Assembly (NCBI GenBank): GCA_944739405.2
Contig: OX123187.2
Location: forward strand, 74,446,450-74,510,449
From: Euclidia mi
Taxonomy: Eukaryota; Arthropoda; Insecta; Lepidoptera; Erebidae
Reading direction: 5' to 3'
DNA: 64,000 bases
Positions within the stretch are counted from its first letter, which is position 1; the number at the start of each line of letters is the position of its first letter. This document shows positions 1 to 7,649 of the stretch, piece after piece. The notes beneath the pieces were generated by a model. That model was not told the origin of the DNA, ran no database searches, and saw only the letters and a program-made list of their open reading frames with translations. The position numbers were made by a program, and so were the translations under genes.

Positions 1-141
1 ATAACTTCAACTTTATATGAAACCAAAATACCTTGTTATTTTTGCTGTTTGATGTAGTTTAAACTGTATGTAATATTTTTGGTAACCAATATTGTAATGC
101 ACCAATACATATATCTAAGGATGTAAATGCCACTAATAGTC

Positions 142-769
142 ACTTAGTGGCCACCTTTTATTTTTTTTTTACGATGTGGAAAATCCCTTCGGATCTCCGA
201 CTCTTGGGGGAACTAAGAGCCGGAGTATGTGGTGTTTCTACTAAAAACCACCTCGACTTCCGCCATGTACCCGTGTGTCGGAGGGTGGGGCATCACCAAA
301 GCACTCGTCGCCACCCTCCGACGGGTATTGGCCCGCCAGATGGTCAAGTGGGCCCCGAATAAAACCCCCTTGGCGACGGATTAAGGTGTTGGACTCCGCC
401 GCCAAAACGCCCAGCGGCCGCAGAGGATAGGGAGGACGGCAACGCAACACCGCATCTCCTCTTCCTCTGCGGCCTCACCGCGACGCATCGAATGGTGCGC
501 CCCCATTTGGTCGCGGGAGATAGGGCGCGCGGCAAACAACACCGACACGCCTCTCCTCCCGCGACCGCACCCGACTGCGAGGGACAGACAGAACTGTCCC
601 CCGCACCCGCACCGTTGGACGCATCCTGCGCAGGCCCCTCCAAGCCCACGCGGCGCGTCCCCTCCTGGATCCCTCTTAGTTTCACCGCGGGTGACCAATC
701 CACGGTTACTGAGCCCCCCCACCACGACAAGGTGGAGATCCCACGGGGGGGGGGACTTAGTGGCCACCT
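142..769 (-). mobile_element. GC-rich 5'-truncated non-LTR retrotransposon 3' end, with target-site duplications
   Basis: A very GC-rich block (157-754) stands out from AT-rich flanks. Read on the minus strand it ends in an A-rich tract (the T run at 157-170). It is bounded by an exact 15-bp direct repeat, ACTTAGTGGCCACCT, at 142-156 and 755-769. A poly-A end plus a long target duplication is the signature of target-primed reverse transcription. No convincing protein is encoded, so this is probably only a LINE 3' UTR, or a SINE. The clade is not identified. It lies in the presumed intron upstream of the cysteine-rich peptide exon at 879. Confidence 0.7.
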
Positions 770-853
770 GTGCAAGCGTTGCTTAACTTTGCCCATCTAT
801 TACGAACGGCAAGCCAAGTCTCGCTATGAGCGCTATCTACCTACTGTACGTTG
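770..853. repeat. Older interspersed repeat that hosts the GC-rich insertion
   Basis: Sequence from about 770 to 850 (motif AAGTCTCGCTATGAGCGCTA) recurs in similar form near 13850-13905 and, more diverged, at 16203-16290. The retrotransposon at 157-754 therefore landed inside a pre-existing repeat copy. The family is not named here. Confidence 0.5.
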
Positions 854-878
854 ACTAATTATTTCTTGTTATTTTCAG

Positions 879-1021
879 TATCCGTGAAAGAGACAAGATG
901 TGGCAAGAATGGCGGAGAATGCTTTCCAGCCGGCACATTTTGTAGAAATTCTCTCAGATTCTATAAAGCCACTGACTGCCCAAAAGGCTCTACTTGTTGT
1001 ATTTTAGTTAATAAGAAATAA
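879..1021 (+). CDS. Terminal exon of small secreted six-cysteine peptide, beta-defensin-like spacing (gene A)
   Basis: A pyrimidine-rich tract and a TTTTCAG acceptor end at 878. The exon begins with two bases completing a split codon, then stays open to TAA at 1019-1021, giving about 46 residues. Cysteines are spaced C-x6-C-x6-C-x11-C-x5-CC, with Gly and Lys residues between them. An adjacent C5-C6 pair and a six-residue first loop fit the beta-defensin family. The classical insect CS-alpha-beta pattern (C-x3-C and C-x-C) is absent. The exon carrying the signal peptide must lie upstream of the window or beyond the retroelement. The matching exon at 7490 has the same intron phase and array, so the two look like tandem paralogues. 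A role as a defence or antimicrobial peptide is inference. A non-immune secreted peptide or toxin-like ligand with the same scaffold is possible. Confidence 0.6.
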
Positions 1022-1904
1022 GGCATTGTATGTTTGTTAATACTGGAATATATTATAAAAATATTTTACTTTATTTTGTTGAATTAATTGACAGTTTTGC
1101 CTTTCAAATATTCTATTTAAAATTTATAAACGTTAATGTCAGTATGATGGGGTTTACTTAAGCAATTTTCATGTATGTAATAATAACACTTTTTAAATTG
1201 GAGTACAAGACTAAAAAAATAAAATTAGACTTTAAATTTTATTCCTCAAACTTCGATGAGACAAAGCAAGATTAAGGGGTCCACTTAGTCCAGTTTGGTC
1301 TCATCGAAGATAAAGAAGTGTATCATTCGAAACAAAAACAAAACAAATTTGTAAATATATTTTTCTTATATTGACAACATGCTTCATCCTATTTTCCCAC
1401 AAAAACCTTTTAGGCTTTATCTGGGTTCCATTATAAATAACAGAGTTCTGTAGTCACAAACATTAAAAAAAATACGGAGAAATTGAGAATCTTCTGTTCT
1501 TTTGAACTCGGTAAAATGCATCGACGTAAATTATTTGTGTCACTGCTTCAGGCCACTCATTTAGATACACTATGGTTAGTTCAGGCAATTCAAGTAATCA
1601 TACTGTCTTTTAGTGAGTACAACAGCTTCCTTGTCATTTCTTCACTTCTGTTATGTCACTTTTTCAATACACCCTTCGTCACAGTAGATTAAATTTTGTT
1701 ATTTTATAAAAGTAAAACATCGCCAAGGCTTCCATGATGCAAAATGCACACGCTAACATGTCTGCCAACATAAGAAAAACTTGAATGTAATAAATTGCCC
1801 TTCTGTTTTGTAGAAAATATTTAGAAAGAAAGAAAATATATATTTATTGCAAGCACGCTGCACACGCTGCACGATTCTCATCCAGAGACAAGCAATTTCA
1901 TGGT
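1022..1904. other. AT-rich intergenic sequence downstream of gene A
   Basis: No supported gene. A perfect 12-bp inverted repeat (CTTCGATGAGAC at 1251-1262 against 1298-1309) could form a hairpin with a 35-nt loop; its meaning is unknown. Short open frames here have no family resemblance. Confidence 0.4.
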
Positions 1905-2420
1905 TACCATACATACATACATACACATACATAGACTCACGCCTGTTTCCCGGAGGGGTAGGCAGAGACTACGGAATGCCATTTGCAACGATCCTGACAT
2001 ATCTCTCTTGCTTCATTCACTCCCATAAAGCATTCCTCATGCATGCTTTTCTGTTTAGGGTACTTCTAACCTTTCCTGTTTTAAGGATGTCTCCTATCTG
2101 GTCAGAGAACGTCCGTCTTGGTCTTCCTCTTCGTGCTGTCCCATTCACACTTGCCTTATATATCTGCTTCGTTAGTCTTTTGTCATCCATCCTCTCCATG
2201 TGCCCAAATCACCTTAGCATTCCTTTCTCTATGCTTGTCACTTGATCTTCTTTTACATCACAACACTCTCTTATCACACAATTCTTTACTCTGTCATTCA
2301 AAAACACATACTTCTGAGTGCTCTCATTTCTACAGCATTTATTCTACTTTCAAGTCTCTTCTGCCATACCCAACATTCACTACCATCCATAAGTGTCGGT
2401 ACTAACACCCCTCTGTGCTT
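1905..2420 (-). mobile_element. RTE-like LINE fragment: C-terminus and 3' end, minus strand
   Basis: Minus-strand reading gives GSECWVWQKRLESRINAVEM followed by a conserved tail containing ERMDDKRLTKQIYKASV and RGRPRRTF, interrupted by frameshifts. This is the C-terminal region found in lepidopteran RTE-type LINE proteins. The 3' end lies in the ATAC-rich tract near 1903-1935. It corresponds to the part missing from the long RTE-like copy at 53471-56148, so the two may be complementary remnants of one family. Confidence 0.65.
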
Positions 2421-2533
2421 AAACATAATAAGCAATATAATAACACAATAATTATAGTTCACAATTTTACACCCCTCTGTGCTTAAACATAATAAGCAAT
2501 ATAATAACACAATAATTATAGTTCACAATTTTA
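2406..2533. repeat. Perfect 64-bp tandem duplication (two copies)
   Basis: 2406-2469 is repeated at 2470-2533 (CACCCCTCTGTGCTTAAACA through CACAATTTTA). It begins inside the end of the LINE fragment and extends into its flank, so it postdates that insertion. Confidence 0.85.
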
Positions 2534-2534
2534 T

Positions 2535-2775
2535 AATTTCTTTATATTCCCTCTGGTGAACGGATTAAAAATACAAAATGTCACAACCCCATTTCATACC
2601 ATAGTTGTCGTAAGAGGGACTAAGCAAAATACTTAAAGCAAATAGTATCATCGAGAAAACTCGACATCAAAACTTTTCTCACCAATGAAATATAGGAGAC
2701 CAAATACTAATATTGGCTCAAGCACTATTGATAAACGATGTAAGCAAGGCTTACCTCCAGCAGCGGACTGCAAAA
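2535..2775 (+). repeat. Degenerate copy of a LINE-tail-like repeat (family RA)
   Basis: It resembles 15135-15385 and 53240-53470. The copies share a 'gacggattaa.aatac.aaatgtcac' start, a 'gtcgtaagag' motif and an end near 'ccagcagcggactg'. This copy is the most diverged. The CAGCAGTGGACTG ending is typical of lepidopteran RTE-type 3' ends. Confidence 0.5.
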
Positions 2776-2849
2776 GATTTCTATAATTATTATTAAGTAA
2801 ATTATCAACTACTACGATACTATGCGATTATTACTAGCGACGTAGGAAC

Positions 2850-3290
2850 TCAAATAATAACATAGAAATGGAATTGGTCAGGACATTTGGTTAGACGTGG
2901 TGATAACAGGTGGAGTAAGGGCCCGGTCACGACCTACAGCGGCGGGCGGCAGCGGCGAGCGTTTTCGATGTACATGGCGCGTTGACTGTGACGCGGCGCG
3001 CCGCCCGCCGCCTCAGAGTAAACGCGCCATGTTAATCGCCCATGCCGCGCCGCTCGCCGCTTAGACCGGTCTCGTGACCGGGCTGTCAGGCTGTAAGAGA
3101 ATGGCAGCCGCGCATGGGGAAAAGAAGTGTCAGCAGTCCCTTAGCAAGATGGGCTGACAATATCGTGGCAATTGCGGGCCAAACCTGGCCTAGATTACCA
3201 CAAGATCGATGGAAACGGCAAAAACAAAGAGAGGCCTATGTTTAGCAGTGGACACAATCGGGCTGTGGATGAAGATGATGATGAAATTAT
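2850..3290 (+). mobile_element. RTE-like LINE C-terminal fragment, interrupted by a fold-back insert
   Basis: Plus-strand translation gives WNWSGHLVRRGDNRW, then after the inserted block at 2921-3083 a second part with KRSVSSPLARWADN and DRWKRQKQREAYV, ending in the tail 'agcagtggac' and a GATGATGATGAA run. This is the extreme C-terminus and 3' end of an RTE-clade reverse transcriptase, 5'-truncated and with no reverse transcriptase motifs left. Confidence 0.65.
2921..3083. mobile_element. GC-rich fold-back/MITE-like element with 12-bp perfect TIRs
   Basis: Perfect termini GCCCGGTCACGA (2921-2932) and TCGTGACCGGGC (3072-3083) enclose a GC-rich interior that is itself nearly palindromic (GCGGCGAGCG arms and an ACATGGCGCGTT motif on both sides). 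It splits the LINE fragment around it, so it inserted later. There is no coding potential, and the superfamily and target duplication are not resolved. Confidence 0.6.
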
Positions 3291-3376
3291 TAACTTAAAG
3301 GCAGCCAAATCTTACTAAATCTCATTCTGTACGTAACGGGCATCCGGCTTTTAGACAAGCATCAACACTATGCAAC

Positions 3377-3592
3377 TATATAAACACAATTGGAGATTTT
3401 TTCATCACCACGTACGACACTTGCTATTAAGCGATTTCGAATGTTCTTATAGCTATGAACGAAGCCTGTATAAAAACAAATTACGTCTATTCTAAATTAT
3501 CTAATGAATTAAGCAATACAATGGACGTGGTGCGCATACGTATGTGTCATTCACCTATTGTGTCAGATACAGTGCGGCCGTTAAAAGATAAC
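3377..3592 (+). promoter_or_regulatory. Candidate promoter region of gene B
   Basis: Upstream of the ATG at 3604 are TATA-like sequences TATATAAA (about 3377) and TATAAAAA (3469). There is a kappaB-like GGAGATTTTT near 3392, one base from the insect GGGGATTYYT form, and a GATA site AGATAA near 3586. kappaB plus GATA sites are typical of insect immune promoters, but each is short and could be chance. No start site can be fixed from the sequence. Confidence 0.25.
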
Positions 3593-3603
3593 TTGGTGTG
3601 ACG

Positions 3604-3670
3604 ATGAAACAGCTGTTGGTTTTTAGTATTATCAGTTTAGCTTGTGTGTTGCCGGATTCAATTGAAGACT
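3604..3670 (+). CDS. Signal-peptide exon of gene B (small cysteine-rich peptide)
   Basis: ATG at 3604 opens MKQLLVFSIISLACVLPDS, a short basic start and a hydrophobic core typical of a secretory signal, followed by an acidic segment ending in IED. The exon stops one base into a codon at a strong donor, GTAAGTATT (3671). The phase-1 break fits the exon at 7490, which starts with two bases completing a Phe codon. The intron would be 3819 bp and contains a SINE fragment, a piggyBac remnant and a Tc1/mariner-like MITE. Pairing with 7490 is inferred from phase, order and content. I cannot confirm splicing. Confidence 0.55.
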
Positions 3671-3719
3671 GTAAGTATTATTTGCGAGTAATATTTATTT
3701 CCGTAACGATATACTAGTG

Positions 3720-3880
3720 GAGAGGCTGACATAACGAGCCCGGGGTTGCACTTTCTAGTCTAGCCAGATTAAACAGAATATTAGTTTTCACAAAGCAACT
3801 GCCATCTGACCTCCGTAACCCAAAGGGATAGCAGAATTCCATGCTTTAGTCATGCACATTTACACAGTATCAGGTTGAAA
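3720..3880 (-). repeat. SINE 3' body fragment, minus strand
   Basis: The stretch 'ctgacctccgtaacccaaagggatagcagaattccatg' is the reverse complement of the body of the SINEs at 29730-30103 and 22190-22515. The tRNA-like head is degraded or missing. Confidence 0.55.
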
Positions 3881-4859
3881 TCCATTGAAATTCAATTCTG
3901 ATTGTTAATTTATTTTATTATGTTTTGCTAAATGGTAAAGAAAAACATCGTGGTGAAATCTGAAAGAACTCTCCGACACGCGTCTAAGAGTTTCTCAAAT
4001 TGTTTTCGAAAGGAATAATTATGAATTCTGCCAACCCGCATTTGGCTAGCGTCGTGGACCTTGGCCTAAGCTTCCTCATAGTGGGAAATCAGTGGAACTA
4101 TTTTTGTGTGTACAGGGCTAATATATACCTTATTTCTATTATTGACGAAAGGGGAATTAAAAAACGAGCGAATAAAAAAAAACTAAGCGACTGGTGATAA
4201 GATACTGTTTTAATAACTTGAGCGGCATGAATTTTGAGTAAGCAAAAAATTAACAAAACTAATGACGAATATTGATTAATAATAAAATCAAGAACGAGCG
4301 TGCTAAAAGCGGGTTGTGATTAATCCATTTCATAAATTAAATTCTAACCGTGCGACTAAATTACAAGGTAAGCGATTAGAAATACAGAAAAGGCGTTACA
4401 TAACGTGCTGCTAAAAAAATCACTTTAAGCAAGGTTTTGTAACCTGCTTTGTTAATGATTATTGGTTGCGTTATTCTATTTGAGCTCTTATGTTTATTAA
4501 TTTGATACGATTTTTTATGAAAACTACAGATTGTTTGCACGCGCGAATTCGAATGGGGGCGGGCGACAAATCGATGCAGTCAGATGAACAAAGTTAGAGC
4601 TGATGAAAATGACGAAACTGATTGATTTCAAAAATCACGATCTATTTATTTATGAAAATAATCCCGTTCAATCGGACAACTTAATAGGTTATGTTGGGTT
4701 TTCTTGTGACATAATTAGGAGCCCTGCTAAGCAGGATTCCGTCAACTTGCCTTAAAAGATTGAAGCGTCTTATTTTATTTTGTTTTTTGTTCATTTGATT
4801 TAAGTAAATCCGTATTGCTTTGATTTTTGAAGTACATTGTTTTATTTAATTACCTCCCC
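3881..4859. other. Intronic AT-rich sequence of gene B, no recognised feature
   Basis: Simple AT-rich DNA. The open frame at about 4000-4197 has no recognisable similarity and is probably chance. Confidence 0.4.
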
Positions 4860-5818
4860 TTAACCCTAGAGTACTAATCTTATTTTTTACTGCTTAATAC
4901 TAATGATCGCTCGGGAGGCTATATCATAAATGATACAAGATTTTAGAAAGACTTTTCTGTTAAATATTGTTTTAAATTTAACAAAATAATGAAGAAAGAC
5001 CTTGTTTCTTTAAAGGCAATGGCACATCTTCTTTTAAATTATAATTTCAGTCTTAATATCAACCTTACGCCTAACGCAACCCTTGTTGGAACAGTCTTTA
5101 GAATAATAATAATAAAAAGTCACATATAGCTTCTAATTTTGTATCTAAATTAAGTATTTTTAAAATGTTATATCATATAAAAGTAAAATTACCATTGTAA
5201 TTATAAGATATTTAGCTTGACAGTAAATTAAAATCAGACTATATTTTTCTATCAAAATTACAGCAATATGGATCGAGATTGGGTTTGTAGAGCGGCTTCT
5301 AACTCGACGCTTGGGCTTGCTTGTATTTGAGATGTTCGAGGAGGTAAATCCAGATTGTTTGGAGCAATATATTGAAGATCATCTTCAAGCTGACACAAAG
5401 GATCAGCCACACTATCGTCTGAATCGTAATGCTCAACGTAATCTTCAGTTTCACTGTCCGATTCTTCGTTTTCCAAATATTTTTTTATCTGGTTTTCATC
5501 GAGATTCATCTATGAAACAATATAACCAATTCTCAGCTTTATCAAACAAAAAAATAAAGAGAAAACTGCTAAACACTAAGATACGGAATTGGTAAAAAAC
5601 TCACCTTTAATACTAATGATCGCCTGTCAGGCGAACATGAGGTCAATAACTCTATACATGCGTATTCCACGCTGAACCCGTGACCACTTTAGATGGCGTC
5701 ATAGGGTGCACTGTATTGGCGCGAACGCACCCCGCAATACATGGACGTAATTTAAAAATATTCTTTAAAAATCAACCGAATGCGGCCTCTCAGGCGATGA
5801 TTAGTATTCTAGGGTTAA
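4860..5818 (-). mobile_element. Internally deleted piggyBac-like transposon
   Basis: TTAA targets at 4860-4863 and 5815-5818 flank terminal inverted repeats CCCTAGAGTACTAAT (4864-4878) and ATTAGTATTCTAGGG (5800-5814), which match at 14 of 15 positions. Subterminal motifs around GATCGC and GGCGAT are also inverted, and another copy of TACTAATGATCGCCTG lies near 5611. A remnant of the transposase N-terminus is on the minus strand. At 955 bp it is far too short to be autonomous. Confidence 0.8.
5258..5509 (-). pseudogene. piggyBac-like transposase N-terminal remnant
   Basis: The 83-residue frame starts MNLDENQIKKYLENEESDSE and continues with an acidic stretch including YDSDDSVADPLCQLEDD. This acidic, serine/aspartate-rich N-terminus is characteristic of piggyBac transposases. 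The catalytic DDD core is gone. The strand agrees with the 5' end of the element lying at 5818. Confidence 0.7.
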
Positions 5819-7089
5819 ATAATTAAATTTCTTGGCTAATAGTGTTTCTTCAAATTTTCTAATGAACTTACTTCATTAGAAATTGTTCATAAAAAAGTGA
5901 GCTCATAGTACTCTGCTCATTATAGTATTTTTCAATGTGGTTTTTCTCTTACAAAACACTTCATTTAAGATTAAATACTGCTCAGTGTAAATAAATCATT
6001 TGCCAAATATTGAAAAAATGCAGGACGTAACGTTGGCACTCAAACAAATATTAGGGCGCTCAAATATTATGAAGCTTCTCATTTTGTATTTTAGCAACTC
6101 AATGTTTGTAAGTTGCTGTTCTGTTGATTTCTCATCACTCGCAGTCAGTCGCTCACTTAGTAACTGTATAATCTAAATTAATGATTTTTGTCACTCAAAA
6201 CTTTAATTTACACTCACTCTTTTAAATAATACCTTGACAAAATATCTTCAATACACAGAAAATTGCAACCAAATAAATCCTTCTTAGGCAAAAACCAAAA
6301 GTGTGTTTCTTGTGCTACTTTTATTTCAAAACGGATCAAAATAATATTTTTTTAGTATAGATATACGAGTAGTTTAAGTCAGGAGATGGCTAAGCAATTT
6401 TTTTGCTGCTCACATAATCGGATTTTAAAAGCCAACAGTATTAATCAATGTTTCTGAAATCCCAGAAATAGTTGTCATAATAATTTTATTAACTTCTATT
6501 TTAATTTGCATTCTAGCTTACATCTCAAACTTTTACATCACTACCAATCTAGGCTATCATTTTCTTTGATAAAGAAATCAAATATCATTTTCAATCGCGT
6601 TAAGGTGTAACTATTCAGTCAGTTGGTAATCGTTCTATGAGTCCTTAATAATTCAGTCATTGAATAATTACCGATAGCATTGCTCTTAATGTCGTTCTCC
6701 GAACAATAGCCGCATTGTAATTATATTGCCTGTGACTCAATAGATTGTGACATCATCTGGATAATGATGCAGCTTTTCACATCGAAGTGAGTTTTGTAAA
6801 AGTGTTTTTGCAAAGTTATAGTTCATTAAATTCGTCGTCAGTGATTATAGTTTAAAAAATATGCATAGGTTAGATCGTTATGTATTGCATAAGCAAAAGA
6901 GTTTTAATGTTTTATTATCTGTGCTCTGGATGGGTTCAAGTTGTGATCTACAAAACCAATGATCGTAGACTTTGATTATTATATTTTGTTAAAAGTTTGC
7001 GGAATGCCGCTCTTCTATAGCACCTTAGTCAACATTGTGGAATGCAAACAAATATTGTGGATTAAGTAATTTATTTTAGTGCAGGAGTT
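5819..7089. other. Intronic AT-rich sequence of gene B, no recognised feature
   Basis: I see no coding frame, SINE head or terminal repeat. It may be ordinary intron. Confidence 0.4.
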
Positions 7090-7091
7090 TA

Positions 7092-7469
7092 TACAGGATG
7101 TCACAAGACCCATCACCAAGCCGAAGTCTACGCGTTGTGGACATCATGCCAAGTCATACTAATCAAAAATAATACCTGGGAAACGATATTTTTTAAAGTT
7201 TTCGCATTTTTTAAACCGCAATTAAAAGCGCGCGCGTGCAATGCTCGAAATACCTACTTATCAATGGGGTTATAGGGCATCTAAAGAACATACTGGCGGA
7301 GTAAATGCATCTATTTTGAACCTAATTAGAAAAATTCCATACTAACTTTGAGCCTCAATATCTCCTGAACCAGTAATTTCCCAGGTATGATGCCGATGTA
7401 AAAAATGTTCGTAGTGATTGGTACAACATGGGATTTCAGTTTTCGTTAAGGGTCTTTTTACACCCTGTA
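7092..7469. mobile_element. 378-bp MITE with TA target duplication (Tc1/mariner-like) next to a splice acceptor
   Basis: Termini TACAGGATGT (7092) and ACACCCTGTA (ending 7469) are inverted and flanked by TA at 7090-7091 and 7470-7471. It encodes no protein. The right end lies about 20 bp from the AG acceptor of the gene B terminal exon, leaving the branch-like CTAAT and the short tract TTGTTTGCAG as host sequence. Confidence 0.6.
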
Positions 7470-7489
7470 TACTAATAACTTGTTTGCAG

Positions 7490-7644
7490 TTCATGAAATT
7501 GATTTAATTTACCAAGAGCTACCTTGCTTTAGACTTGGAGGTATGTGCACTATTGGTGCCGACTGTCCCCGACGTACTCGAGAAGCTGGATTATGACCGA
7601 AGCAAAAAATGCGAGGTGTTAAATGCTGTTTCGGAAGTAAGTAG
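7490..7644 (+). pseudogene. Terminal exon of gene B, six-cysteine peptide with a TGA at the fourth cysteine position
   Basis: A TTTGCAG acceptor ends at 7489. The exon completes the codon split at 3670 and reads through ELPCFRLGGMCTIGADC. The frame then meets TGA at 7594-7596, and without that codon it would stay open through KCCFGSK to TAG at 7642-7644. Cysteines are C-x6-C-x5-C-x9-[TGA]-x9-CC, so the stop lies exactly where gene A and the beta-defensin pattern need the fourth cysteine. A change of TGT or TGC to TGA is one substitution. The copy is therefore a recent pseudogene, a null allele or a base-call error. Selenocysteine is unlikely because Lepidoptera are reported to have lost the selenoprotein machinery. 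Confidence 0.55.
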
Positions 7645-7649
7645 TGACA

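Noticed and set aside
344..854. Overlapping open frames of 120-150 codons on both strands
   Set aside because: They arise from GC-rich retroelement sequence, mirror each other on both strands and show no domain.
7490..7644. Selenocysteine-containing defensin
   Set aside because: Would need a SECIS element and Sec machinery, reported lost in Lepidoptera; a nonsense change is far simpler.
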